Shown piece after piece: positions 14,735-22,932 of a stretch of 33,547 bases of DNA. The DNA comes from Pseudanabaena sp. FACHB-1998 (lineage in GTDB: Bacteria > Cyanobacteriota > Cyanobacteriia > Pseudanabaenales > Pseudanabaenaceae), in the NCBI RefSeq assembly GCF_014696355.1, contig NZ_JACJQA010000010.1, positions 1-33,547 on the forward strand. Reading direction: 5' to 3'. A program made the position numbers and the translations under genes. The stretch's first letter is position 1, and each line of letters starts with the position of its first letter. The notes under the pieces were generated by a model. It was not told the DNA's origin. It made no database searches and was given only the letters and a program-made list of their open reading frames with translations.

Positions 14735-16003
14735 ATGACCTCTGAAAAAATGAAACTGCTAGTTGAAGAAGCAGTGACAGCCCTCGTACCTACTTTCGCC
14801 AAAATCGACCTCCATGTAAAGGGAAATCTCGAACGGGTTTTGCAAGCTTTTCGCGATCATCGGGTTGGCGCACATCATTTTGCGAGTGTTTCAGGCTATG
14901 GTCATGGGGATATGGGGCGCGATGTCCTTGATGCAGTATTTGCTCAAGTTATGGGAGCGGAGTCCGCCGCCGTCAGAGTTCAGTTTGTCTCAGGAACCCA
15001 TGCGATCGCCTGTTGTTTATTTGGCATTTTGCGCCCCCTTGATGAGCTTTTGTCAGTTGTAGGCGCTCCCTATGACACCCTCGAAGAAGTAATTGGCTAT
15101 CCTTTAGTTAACGATCCGCAAGCGGCGGCAGGTCAAGCCATTAACTATGCGGGTTCGCTTAAAGACTTTGGAATTACCTATCGCCAAGTGGAACTCACGG
15201 CTGAAGGGGGCGTAAATTGGGAAGCCTTAGCCAAAGCCGTAAAACCACAAACCAAGATGGTTTTAATTCAGCGTTCCTGCGGCTACGCTTGGCGACAAAG
15301 CCTATCTATCGAAGATATTGAAAGAATCATTCAACTAGTAAAGCAACAAAATCCTCATACGGTCTGCTTTGTGGATAACTGCTATGGCGAATTTATTAGC
15401 GATCGCGAACCCACGGCGGTCGGAGCCGACATCATCGCTGGCTCATTAATCAAAAATCCGGGAGGCACGATCGCGACGGCGGGAGGATATGTTGCAGGCA
15501 AAGCCGAGTATGTGGAACTAGCGGCTCAGAGGCTCACTGCCCCCGGAATCGGACGAGAAGGAGGTGCAACCTTTGATCTAAATCGTCTCCTCTTTCAAGG
15601 TTTGTTCCTTGCGCCACAAATGGTGGGAGAAGCCATGAAAAGTAGCCATCTCGCCGCCTATGTTTTTGATAAATTAGGCTACAGTGTCAAGCCGCTACCT
15701 TACGAGCCAAGACGCGACATTATCCAAGCAATTCAATTAGGAAACCCCAAAAAACTTATTGAATTCTGTCGCAATCTTCAGCAATTTTCGCCCATTGACT
15801 CCTACGTTGATCCAGTACCGGGGGAGATGCCGGGATATGTGAGTCAGTTGGTTATGGCTGGTGGCACTTTTATTGACGGTAGTACCTTAGAGCTTTCGGC
15901 GGATGGCCCCTTGCGCGAGCCTTACACAGTATTTCTGCAAGGGGGAACCCATTGGACACATTTAGCGATCGCCCTTGAAAATTTCAAAATTGAAGACTTA
16001 TAG
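14735..16003 (+). CDS. Methionine gamma-lyase family PLP-dependent enzyme ('aluminum resistance protein' family)
   Basis: This 422-residue fold-type I PLP enzyme belongs to the family often annotated as methionine gamma-lyase-like or aluminum resistance protein (PF06838 type). The N-terminal block SGYGHGDMGRDVLDAVFAQ is diagnostic. The cofactor region includes QFVSGTHAI (phosphate-binding), CFVDNCYGEF with D214 contacting the pyridine nitrogen, and the Schiff-base lysine K240 in GSLIKNPGG, followed by the glycine-rich GGYVAGK. The true substrate is unproven; C-S lysis of a sulfur amino acid is a family-level guess. The ATG at 14735 gives the normal length. It is convergent with the REC-EAL gene across a 26-bp palindrome. 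Confidence 0.88.
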   Translation: MTSEKMKLLVEEAVTALVPTFAKIDLHVKGNLERVLQAFRDHRVGAHHFASVSGYGHGDMGRDVLDAVFAQVMGAESAAVRVQFVSGTHAIACCLFGILRPLDELLSVVGAPYDTLEEVIGYPLVNDPQAAAGQAINYAGSLKDFGITYRQVELTAEGGVNWEALAKAVKPQTKMVLIQRSCGYAWRQSLSIEDIERIIQLVKQQNPHTVCFVDNCYGEFISDREPTAVGADIIAGSLIKNPGGTIATAGGYVAGKAEYVELAAQRLTAPGIGREGGATFDLNRLLFQGLFLAPQMVGEAMKSSHLAAYVFDKLGYSVKPLPYEPRRDIIQAIQLGNPKKLIEFCRNLQQFSPIDSYVDPVPGEMPGYVSQLVMAGGTFIDGSTLELSADGPLREPYTVFLQGGTHWTHLAIALENFKIEDL

Positions 16004-16011
16004 ATATAGCT

Positions 16012-16066
16012 AAACCCCAAGAAAAAAGTTGCGGCGCTTAGCGCCGCAACTTTTTTCTTGGGGTTT
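16012..16066. terminator. Perfect 26-bp palindrome between convergent genes
   Basis: The arms 16012-16037 and 16041-16066 are fully complementary around a TTA loop, with core GTTGCGGCGC/GCGCCGCAAC and outer A/T runs. It lies 8 bp after the PLP enzyme stop, and its right arm reaches the stop codon of the REC-EAL gene (16065-16067). Confidence 0.78.
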
Positions 16067-17360
16067 ATTGGGAAAATATATTATTGATGCCATTGCTATA
16101 TCTTTCTAGACAAATATGAGTAGTATTACTTTCTAAAAGATTAGAAGCAGCTTCAGCATTAAGAGATTTAGCAAATAGATAGCCCTGTCCATAACATTCC
16201 GAGAGCGAAGAAGCAAAAAGTTCTTTGAGCAATTTAAGCTGCTCATCAGTTTCTATTCCTTCAATAATCACTGTTTTGCCTAAGGTAAACGCTAGAGAAG
16301 CAATAGCTTTTACGATTACCCACTCTTTTTTTACAATAAATGATCGATCTATTTTCAAAACATCGATCGGGAAGTCGGTAAGCCGTCGTAATGATGAATA
16401 TCCCGTACCGAAATCATCTATACAAAACTGAATACCTAATTCTTTTAGTTGATGGAGAATTTGTAAAGTGCGATCGCGATCGCCCATGACCGCACTTTCT
16501 GTAATTTCAATTTTTAAGCAATTAGGATTGATTTCATAGTCAACTAATATTTTGCTGACATCTTTTACTAAATTAAACCCTATGAGTTGCTTGGTGGAGA
16601 CATTCACACTTATTGTCAAATCTTTATACTTCGGGAAATATTTCTTCCAAATTTGTAACTGCTTGCAAGCAGTTTTAATTACCCAAATTCCTATAGGATT
16701 AATCAAATCAGTCGTCTCTACAAGATCAATGAATTCAGAAGGTTGAAGTAATCCCCGTTGAGGATGATTCCAGCGAATTAAAGCCTCAAACCCTGTAATT
16801 AAATTAGTCTTAAAATTAACAATTGGTTGATATTCTAAAACTAGTTCTTCGTTAATTAAGGCTGATTTTAATTCTAGGTATAAATTCCAATCAAATCCAG
16901 TTAGATGAGATATTTCTTGTTGGAGGCTAATATTCTGGCTCTCTAAAAGCCGAGTTTGTTCAAGCAATTCAGCCTGTAGTGATGCCACTCGTAAATGTAC
17001 TTCTACCCTAGCCAGAACTTCTACAGGATGAAATGGTTTATTAATAAAATCTATACCACCTACAGAAAATGCTTCTAACTTCTCTTCTGCATTATCAATA
17101 CCACTAATAAATACTATGGGAATTTCTTGGGTTTTTGAATTGTTTCTTAAAATTGTACATACTTCAAAACCATCCATATCTGGCATTTTAATGTCAAGTA
17201 AAATCAGGTTTGGAATGTGAGTATCGGCTAAATTAATTGCCGAAAATCCGTTTGTTGCTTCCAAAATTTTATAGCCTTGATTACCTAACATATGAGAGAG
17301 CAATTTGAGGTTAAATTCTGTATCATCAACGATTAATATGGTGGATTTATCTTTACTCAT
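16065..17360 (-). CDS. Response regulator with cyclic-di-GMP phosphodiesterase (EAL) output domain
   Basis: The 431-residue cytosolic protein has an N-terminal receiver domain (about 6-122), with acidic pocket D12/D13, phosphoacceptor D56 (LLDIKMPDMDG) and K108 (INKPF). A coiled linker (about 125-152) and an EAL domain (about 160-410) follow. The EAL domain carries the motifs of active enzymes: E192-A-L-I-R-W, VNVSTKQL, ITESAVMGD, IDDFGTGYSSL, LKIDRSFI and EGIET. There is no GGDEF domain, so phosphorylation by an unlinked histidine kinase probably controls c-di-GMP hydrolysis. No kinase is adjacent. It diverges from the DUF3086-type gene, with 281 bp between them. Confidence 0.92.
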   Translation of the reverse strand: MSKDKSTILIVDDTEFNLKLLSHMLGNQGYKILEATNGFSAINLADTHIPNLILLDIKMPDMDGFEVCTILRNNSKTQEIPIVFISGIDNAEEKLEAFSVGGIDFINKPFHPVEVLARVEVHLRVASLQAELLEQTRLLESQNISLQQEISHLTGFDWNLYLELKSALINEELVLEYQPIVNFKTNLITGFEALIRWNHPQRGLLQPSEFIDLVETTDLINPIGIWVIKTACKQLQIWKKYFPKYKDLTISVNVSTKQLIGFNLVKDVSKILVDYEINPNCLKIEITESAVMGDRDRTLQILHQLKELGIQFCIDDFGTGYSSLRRLTDFPIDVLKIDRSFIVKKEWVIVKAIASLAFTLGKTVIIEGIETDEQLKLLKELFASSLSECYGQGYLFAKSLNAEAASNLLESNTTHICLERYSNGINNIFSQ

Positions 17361-17641
17361 CTTCCAATATAGTTAGCAGCCAGCAAATACCGTCTTAAAA
17401 CTCAAAAAACATCAATAAACTATAATTCTTCCATATATAGTCTTAGATTATTTGATAATTATGAAGACTTAATTATTTGTGGAAAGGGTTAGTAAAACTT
17501 AACGCTTCCATGTAAATAGTTTTTCAACAAGATTAACTCTTCATAAATGAGCCAATTTTTAGCAGATCGCTACTTAGCTTTAGAGAAAATACTAGAAAGA
17601 AATTGGTATAAAATAGAAATGAACGATGCGATGAGAACTTT
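17361..17641 (+). promoter_or_regulatory. Upstream region of the DUF3086-type gene
   Basis: This 281-bp AT-rich spacer lies between divergent genes. A -10-like TATAAA lies at about 17608-17613, some 30 nt before the ATG, without a good -35 at 17 nt. A 39-codon reading frame (17547-17666) crosses the downstream start in another frame; I cannot tell whether it is used. Confidence 0.3.
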
Positions 17642-19132
17642 ATGGAGTCCGATCAACAGCCTGTAGAAGTGGAAAATTCTAATTTTTTAAATTCATCTGT
17701 ACAAGGAGAGTCCCCCGAAGCGATCGCCCTATCCATTAATTTAGATGAGTCTAAAACTGAAAATACTGCCAATACCGAAGATATTGCCGATATTTTGGAA
17801 ATCTCTACTGAAAATTTGACATCGTCATCGCCAGAACATAACGAAGTAGCTACATCAGCGCCAGAGGTAATTGCTGATGATGTATCCCAAAATGAAGCTG
17901 AGCCTGAGCCATTAGCTCCACTTTTAGCCATTATTGAGCAGCTCAAACAGCAAGAAACTGAGCTAAAAGCGGAACTAGAACATCTCAAAAATGCTAAAAC
18001 TAAAATTCTCCAAGATCAGATAGATGATTTGCAGTCAGGTATTATTCGCCTAGCTCAAGCAGATGTGGCAAGGCTCGAATACCAAAAACAAGAACTACAA
18101 GCGGCGATCGCTGTTCTCGAAAAACGCAAAGATCGTCTAGACAAGGAAATGACCAGCACCTATGCAGGTGCTTCGCAAGATATTGCGGTACGAGTCCAAG
18201 GTTTCAAGGACTATTTAGTGGGGAGTTTACAAGATTTAGTCGCTAGTGCTGAAAAGCTAAATCTGATCGCCCCCCCAGCTAAGGAAGTGGAGCCTGTAGT
18301 AGTTTCTGAAAAGAAACCTGCTAAAGAAATTGAACCTCCACTTTTGTCGGAGCAAACCTTTGCCGAATACAAACAACGAGTCGATCAGCTTTTAGAACGC
18401 TATCGTACTCTGCCCGATTATTATGGGCCTGCATGGAAATTACGGCGTACTTTTGAGCAGGTTCATGCCGATCGCGTTTCCAAATGGTTTTTTGAGCAGT
18501 CGGGACGTGGTGCAATCCGCACGATGGGAACTCGTTTGCAAAATATCTTGGTGACTTCGGCAGCCATTTCGGTCTTAAAAGCCGTGTATGGAGAAAAATT
18601 ACGGGTATTAGTACTCGCGACTTCTCCCGAGCGTCTGGGCGAATGGCGACGTGGATTTCAAGATTGTTTGGGCTTGACTAGAGAGCATTTTGGCTCAGAC
18701 AAGGGTATTGCCCTATTTGAAGATCCTGAACCTCTAGCGACTAAGGGCGATCGCCTTGTCAAGGAAGGGCTAAGCCCTTTAGTGATTATCGACGAATCAG
18801 AGGAATTAATCTCCGTCGATCTATTGCGATTTCCCCTGTTAATTGCCTTCGGCGGCGCACCTGATACGAAGACGGGCGCTCCTTCAAGCTATATCAATCG
18901 CGATTCAAATCGTGACACTCCCAATAATCGCGATAATCGTGACTATAACCGTGAGTCAACTCGCGATTATCCCAAAGACTTTAGCAACGATTATGCGCCT
19001 AAAGATCAGCGCAATCGCGATTACGGAACAAGAGACTATTCAAGTCAAAATCGTGATTATGGTCGTGATAGTGGCAGCTATGGTGGTGGCAATCGGAGCC
19101 GAAATAATCAAGATTCTGATTGGGATTGGTAA
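17642..19132 (+). CDS. DUF3086-type cyanobacterial protein with coiled coil and Arg/Asp/Asn/Tyr-rich tail
   Basis: The 496-residue protein has no known function. The first ~95 residues are acidic and disordered-looking (many Glu, Ser, Asn). A coiled coil follows (about 97-180: LKQQETELKAELEHLKNAK). A globular domain (about 235-403), with YRTLPDYYGPAWKLRRTFEQ and VSKWFFEQSGRGAIRTMGTR, resembles the cyanobacterial DUF3086 family as I remember it. The last 93 residues (404-496) are low-complexity, built of NRD/RDY-type units (nine RD pairs) and ending GGGNRSRNNQDSDWDW. That composition suggests an RNA-binding or condensate-forming tail, which is inference only. It ends before two palindromes shared with the Gdt1 genes. 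Confidence 0.75.
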   Translation: MESDQQPVEVENSNFLNSSVQGESPEAIALSINLDESKTENTANTEDIADILEISTENLTSSSPEHNEVATSAPEVIADDVSQNEAEPEPLAPLLAIIEQLKQQETELKAELEHLKNAKTKILQDQIDDLQSGIIRLAQADVARLEYQKQELQAAIAVLEKRKDRLDKEMTSTYAGASQDIAVRVQGFKDYLVGSLQDLVASAEKLNLIAPPAKEVEPVVVSEKKPAKEIEPPLLSEQTFAEYKQRVDQLLERYRTLPDYYGPAWKLRRTFEQVHADRVSKWFFEQSGRGAIRTMGTRLQNILVTSAAISVLKAVYGEKLRVLVLATSPERLGEWRRGFQDCLGLTREHFGSDKGIALFEDPEPLATKGDRLVKEGLSPLVIIDESEELISVDLLRFPLLIAFGGAPDTKTGAPSSYINRDSNRDTPNNRDNRDYNRESTRDYPKDFSNDYAPKDQRNRDYGTRDYSSQNRDYGRDSGSYGGGNRSRNNQDSDWDW

Positions 19133-19148
19133 TTATCGACCCGAAAAA

Positions 19149-19224
19149 GAATAGCGGCGCTTTGCGCCGCTATTCAAAACCAATAAAGCAAAAGGTTGGC
19201 TTTGCCAACCTTTTGCTTTATTGG
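19149..19224. terminator. Two tandem palindromes between the DUF3086-type gene and the Gdt1 genes
   Basis: Hairpin one has 12-bp arms 19149-19160 and 19164-19175 (loop TTT, core GCGGCGC). Hairpin two has 21-bp perfect arms 19180-19200 and 19204-19224 (loop TTT, core GGTTGGC). Each probably serves one of the two convergent transcripts. The stop codon of the minus-strand gene (19218-19220) is inside hairpin two. Confidence 0.75.
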
Positions 19225-19499
19225 CTACTAGAGTCGGTCATAAATAGACGCATTGCCATAATCGCAAATAAACCAGCCGCGATCGCTTTCAGTAATTTTG
19301 TGGGCATCAGCACCGAAATACTATCGCCTAAAATCACCCCAATAGAACTAGCCAGCAATAAAGCTGCTGCCGAACCAATAAATACAAATCTTGGGGCTGC
19401 GGAACTGCCACTCAAGCTCAGGGTTGCCAATTGGCTTTTGTCCCCCAACTCTGACAAAAAGATCGTACCGAAACTCAAAAATAATAATTGCCAATCCAT
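19218..19499 (-). CDS. Gdt1/UPF0016 (TMEM165) family half-transporter, second subunit
   Basis: The 93-residue membrane protein has about three hydrophobic spans and one copy of the family signature E-x-G-D-K-(S/T): SELGDKSQLATLSLS, with E17, D20 and K21. Full-length Gdt1 proteins carry two such motifs in pseudo-symmetric halves; this gene encodes one half and the upstream gene the other, so the pair likely forms a heterodimer. Cyanobacterial and plastid members export or transport Mn2+ (Mnx/PAM71 type), so Mn2+/Ca2+ transport is the best guess. It starts 19 nt after the partner gene stops. Its last codons and stop lie in a palindrome arm. Confidence 0.85.
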   Translation of the reverse strand: MDWQLLFLSFGTIFLSELGDKSQLATLSLSGSSAAPRFVFIGSAAALLLASSIGVILGDSISVLMPTKLLKAIAAGLFAIMAMRLFMTDSSSQ

Positions 19500-19518
19500 A
19501 TATTTTTAGAAGATATTT

Positions 19519-19920
19519 TTAGGCGATCGCATCCCACAATAAACTAAGCGAAAGAATCAGAAAACTTAGACCAGCCAAAGTATTTAGTAAGCTAGGTGAA
19601 AAGGTCTTAGCAAGCCATTTACCTGCTAGCACTCCTAGTAAGCTTGTTGACACTAAAGCGATCGCCGCCCCCGCAAATACAATTAAAGGCTGATGAGACT
19701 GAGCCGAAATCATGAGAGTAGTTAACTGGGTCTTATCGCCAATTTCAGCCAAAAACACGGTAATAAAGGTAGTTACTACAATTTGCCAATGCGGATTTTT
19801 TTGAGCTTTTTTTTGCGATTGCGATAACTGTTTAGTTACTACCGATGTTAATTGATCTGGAGTTGGAGTTAATGGTTTAGATAGCGTTTGCAGATGCGGT
19901 TCAGGTTTTGCAGACATCAT
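19519..19920 (-). CDS. Gdt1/UPF0016 (TMEM165) family half-transporter, first subunit
   Basis: The 133-residue protein begins with a polar cytosolic extension of about 45 residues (Pro/Gln/Lys/Thr-rich). About three membrane spans follow, with the cation motif AEIGDKTQLTTLM (E59, D62, K63). Together with the 93-residue gene 19 nt downstream it supplies the two E-x-G-D-K motifs of a complete Gdt1 transporter; the two genes look like one operon. The expected role is Mn2+ (possibly Ca2+) movement across the plasma or thylakoid membrane, which matters for photosystem II assembly, but specificity is inferred from the family. An MM start leaves the first residue uncertain by one. Confidence 0.87.
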   Translation of the reverse strand: MMSAKPEPHLQTLSKPLTPTPDQLTSVVTKQLSQSQKKAQKNPHWQIVVTTFITVFLAEIGDKTQLTTLMISAQSHQPLIVFAGAAIALVSTSLLGVLAGKWLAKTFSPSLLNTLAGLSFLILSLSLLWDAIA

Positions 19921-19985
19921 TATTGATAAGCTCGATTTTGCTTTTCATAATCCTTTCATAGTTCACATTATATATTAGTCCATAA

Positions 19986-20016
19986 AAAAAGAAGCGCTCT
20001 ACGAGCGCTTCTTTTT
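19986..20016 (-). terminator. Intrinsic terminator of the ribosomal operon
   Basis: The arms 19986-19999 and 20003-20016 (14 bp, core AAGCGCTC/GAGCGCTT, loop TAC) lie 6 nt beyond the infA stop. Read on the minus strand the stem is followed by a run of seven T. This marks the operon end at infA. Confidence 0.85.
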
Positions 20017-20021
20017 ATGAT

Positions 20022-20261
20022 TTATTTTTTGCCGCCGCCTTGGTTTTTGAGACGGTAGGTAATACGTCCCTTAGTAAGGTCATAGGGTGTTAGCTCCACC
20101 TTTACGCGATCGCCTGGCAAAATCTTAATGTAGTTCCGACGAATCTTGCCAGAAATATGGGCAAGTACATTAAAGCCATTATCGAGGGCAACTCGAAACA
20201 TAGCGTTAGGAAGAGATTCAGTTACCGTCCCTTCCATTTCAATAGCATCTTCTTTTGACAA
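20022..20261 (-). CDS. infA: Translation initiation factor IF-1
   Basis: The 79-residue OB-fold protein fits into the ribosomal A site during initiation together with IF-2 and IF-3. The sequence is canonical: [40 protein letters not shown], then [20 protein letters not shown]. The start appears to be TTG (complement of 20259-20261), giving [11 protein letters not shown] as expected; a GGAG lies 7 nt upstream and no in-frame ATG serves. It is the last gene of the operon, 81 nt behind adk. The usual cyanobacterial followers rpmJ-rpsM-rpsK-rpoA do not come next. Confidence 0.96.
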   Translation of the reverse strand: MSKEDAIEMEGTVTESLPNAMFRVALDNGFNVLAHISGKIRRNYIKILPGDRVKVELTPYDLTKGRITYRLKNQGGGKK

Positions 20262-20342
20262 ATAAACACTCCAAAATTCAGTATAAGTTCTATATATTTC
20301 GATAATTTTATGAAGCGTTGCTCCCTAAAATTACCAGCGTAC

Positions 20343-20900
20343 CTATGCAAGGAATTTTTTGACTGCTTCAGTTACTTCTGGCATCGACGGTGTGCCATCA
20401 ATTTGTTTAACCTTATTTCCATAAAATTCCAGCAGAGGTCTTGTTTTGGCATTGTATTCCTCGAGCCGATTCTTGATCACCTCTTCTGTGTCATCTGCTC
20501 GACCTTGCTCGATCGCCCTTGCTTTCAGGCGATCGATTAGGACTGCGTCTGGCACATCAATGTTAAGCACCGAATCATAGGGCTGACTTAAATCGGCAAG
20601 CAGCACATCTAAGGCTTCCGCTTGAGCGACAGTCCGAGGAAAACCATCTAAAATCCAACCAGATTGAGTGTCAGGTTGGCGCAAGCGGGACTCAATGACT
20701 TCAATTACCACTTCGTCAGGAACCAAACGCCCTGAATCACTATAGGACTTGACCTTAAGTCCTAAGGCAGTGCTTTGCTTAATTTCAGCCCGAAAAATAT
20801 CACCAGGAGCAATTTTTGGCACTTGCCATTCATCTGCCAAAATTTCTCCTTGCGTACCCTTACCAGCTCCAGGCGGTCCCATCAAAATCACTCTAGGCAT
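20343..20900 (-). CDS. adk: Adenylate kinase
   Basis: Adenylate kinase interconverts ATP + AMP and 2 ADP. The P-loop GPPGAGKGT is at residues 8-16. The AMP-binding region shows PGDIFRAEI and GWILDGFPRTVAQAEALD. The protein is 185 residues and lacks the long zinc-type LID, so it is the short form common in cyanobacteria. Its ATG shares one base with the secY stop (TAATG), indicating translational coupling; the secY-adk-infA order is widespread in bacteria. Confidence 0.96.
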   Translation of the reverse strand: MPRVILMGPPGAGKGTQGEILADEWQVPKIAPGDIFRAEIKQSTALGLKVKSYSDSGRLVPDEVVIEVIESRLRQPDTQSGWILDGFPRTVAQAEALDVLLADLSQPYDSVLNIDVPDAVLIDRLKARAIEQGRADDTEEVIKNRLEEYNAKTRPLLEFYGNKVKQIDGTPSMPEVTEAVKKFLA

Positions 20901-22240
20901 TATTGTTTGACCATACCTTCATAACGTTGAGAAATTACATATGTTTGAATTTGCTTGGAAGTTTCGATCGCCACACCGACCAAAATCAGCAAAGATGTTG
21001 CACCGATGCCACTAAAAGTAGATACACCCGTCGCCTTCTCCAAAGCACTAGGAATAATTGCAATCCCACATAAAAATACGGAACCCAGCAAAGTTAAGCG
21101 ATTTAAGACGCCACTGATATAGTCAGAGGTTGCCTTGCCCGGACGCACTGTAGGAATACTACTACCCATCTTTTTGAGATTTTGAGACAACTCAATCGGA
21201 TTAAGCACTAACGTGGAATAGAAAAAGCTAAAACCGAGAATGAGCAACATATACACAGGAATATGTCCCGCCCCACTCGGCGAAATCCAAGTAGCGATCG
21301 ACACAAAAACATCGTTATTAATACTTTGGCTGAGATAAGCAGGCAAAATCATCACCGACGAAGCAAAAATAATGGGCATCACCCCGCCTTGATTCAAACG
21401 CAAAGGCAAATATGATTGTTGTTCGCGGTAGAGTTTACGACCTACTTGCCGACGCGCCGAAATAATCGGAATGCGTCTGGTTCCCTCTTGCACAAATACA
21501 ATTCCCACGATCATAATCAAGAAGATGAGTAACAAAAGAATAACGCCACCAACTCGGGAGCTATCCTTTTGAGCAAGAGAAATTGTGTCACCTAAAGACT
21601 TAGGTAAGTTTGCCACAATACTAATAAAAATCAGTAAAGAAGCACCATTACCAACTCCTTTCTCCGTAATCAGTTCCCCAGCCCACATTACAAACATCGA
21701 ACCTGCCGCTAAAGCAACAGTAGTCTGGAAAATAAAACTGGAAAAAATTACCCTGCCATCGCCAATGGAGAGCCAATTAGAGCTTGCCTCGGACAATACG
21801 CCAGAGTTTTGCACCCAAACGCCCAAGCCCCAGCTTTGAATAACTGCCCATACAAAAGCTACATAGCGAGTGTATTGAGAAATTTTTCTTCTACCAGCTT
21901 CACCTTCATTTTTTTGGAGATTTTCTAAGGTCGGTAAAGCCGCAGTCATCAATTGCATGATGATTGATGCGTTAATAAAGGGCAAAATACCGAGGGCAAA
22001 TATACCTAGTAGTGATAAGCCACCACCAGAGAAAATATCTAAAAAATTAACTACAGCATTATTTTTAACAATTTCGGTAAATCTTAAGCGATCTACTCCT
22101 GGCAATGGCAAATAGATGCCCAGCCTAACTAATATCAAAACACCCACAGTAACTAGCAAACGTCCACGCAAACCTGCGGCTTGCGCCATTTGTAGAAAAG
22201 TTTCCTGTGCTGTTGGCGTTTTTCCTTTACTGACAACCAT
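20900..22240 (-). CDS. secY: Preprotein translocase channel subunit SecY
   Basis: SecY is the ten-span protein-conducting channel for Sec-dependent export and membrane insertion, in both plasma and thylakoid membranes of cyanobacteria. The N-terminus AQAAGLRGRLLVTVGVLILV, the plug/TM2 region DIFSGGGLSLLGIFALGILPFI, the cytosolic loop with ARRQVGRKLY and the TM10 region are all visible. I start at the ATG at 22240 (MVVSKGKTPTAQ, 446 residues), preceded by a GAGG site, instead of an in-frame start at 22291 that adds 17 unlikely residues. A 236-nt spacer with a terminator-like hairpin separates it from rplO, so it may have its own promoter. Confidence 0.95.
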   Translation of the reverse strand: MVVSKGKTPTAQETFLQMAQAAGLRGRLLVTVGVLILVRLGIYLPLPGVDRLRFTEIVKNNAVVNFLDIFSGGGLSLLGIFALGILPFINASIIMQLMTAALPTLENLQKNEGEAGRRKISQYTRYVAFVWAVIQSWGLGVWVQNSGVLSEASSNWLSIGDGRVIFSSFIFQTTVALAAGSMFVMWAGELITEKGVGNGASLLIFISIVANLPKSLGDTISLAQKDSSRVGGVILLLLIFLIMIVGIVFVQEGTRRIPIISARRQVGRKLYREQQSYLPLRLNQGGVMPIIFASSVMILPAYLSQSINNDVFVSIATWISPSGAGHIPVYMLLILGFSFFYSTLVLNPIELSQNLKKMGSSIPTVRPGKATSDYISGVLNRLTLLGSVFLCGIAIIPSALEKATGVSTFSGIGATSLLILVGVAIETSKQIQTYVISQRYEGMVKQ

Positions 22241-22476
22241 AACTAAACTTACCTCAAAGCTATTGGTTATAGAGTAAGCAATGCTTAGCACTCCCTACCC
22301 AAACATATTTAAATATTGTAGTTCCACGAAGATCGCGATACATGCCGATCAAATGGAGAGCAAGCTGCACAAACTACCTGCGCCATAGGTTTGGCGATTT
22401 TATACTAGCTACCCTAAAACAACAAAAGAGAATATGTGGCGAAGCGCTCAACACTTCGCCACATATTCTCTTGTTT
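22241..22476 (-). promoter_or_regulatory. rplO-secY spacer with internal hairpin and possible secY promoter
   Basis: A 19-bp perfect stem (22426-22444 with 22454-22472, 9-nt loop, core GTGGCGAAG) lies 4 nt past the rplO stop. Read toward secY it is followed by a T-rich stretch, so it could attenuate transcription or protect the rplO mRNA end. Farther on, TACAAT (22315-22320 complement) and TATAAC are possible -10 boxes for secY; neither has a good -35. Confidence 0.5.
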
Positions 22477-22923
22477 TTAGGCAACGACTTCTACAGTGCC
22501 GCCAGCAGCTTCAATTTTTGCTTTTGCAGATGCAGTAATTGAGTGAGCGCGAACATTCAAAGCTACCGTGACTTCGCCTCTACCTAATATCCGTAAAACA
22601 CCATCGTTTTGAGTAACAATACCTGCATCCATTAAGGATTCAAGGGTCACTTCAGTGCCTTTAGGTAGTCCACTTAATTGATCTAAATTTACAATTGTAA
22701 AATATTTAGGGTTAACAATTGTAAAGTGCTTAAGCTTTGGTACTCGTCTATAAAGGGGAATTTGACCACCTTCAAAGCCAGGTCTGGTGGGACGACCTGA
22801 ACGAGCTTTTTGACCACGCATACCGAAACCACCGCTAGCACCTTGCCCTGCGGCAATGCCACGCCCGATGCGGCGCTTGCGATGCTGTGAGCCTTCTTGA
22901 GGCTGAAGATCGTCAATTCTCAT
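22477..22923 (-). CDS. rplO: 50S ribosomal protein L15
   Basis: L15 is a late-assembly large-subunit protein. The N-terminus [20 protein letters not shown], the glycine-rich [20 protein letters not shown] and the C-terminal helix [20 protein letters not shown] are typical. The start is the ATG at 22923, supported by AAGGAAAA just upstream; a longer frame from 22962 adds 13 residues of no family similarity. The length of 148 is normal. It is separated from rpsE by 145 nt of repeated hairpins. Confidence 0.96.
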   Translation of the reverse strand: MRIDDLQPQEGSQHRKRRIGRGIAAGQGASGGFGMRGQKARSGRPTRPGFEGGQIPLYRRVPKLKHFTIVNPKYFTIVNLDQLSGLPKGTEVTLESLMDAGIVTQNDGVLRILGRGEVTVALNVRAHSITASAKAKIEAAGGTVEVVA

Positions 22924-22932
22924 GGGTTTTCC

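Noticed and set aside
18843-19154. Ile/Val-rich overlapping frame at the DUF3086-type 3' end
   Set aside because: It is a frame-shifted reading of the repetitive RD/NRD codons, which explains its repeated I/V composition; no start signal was seen.
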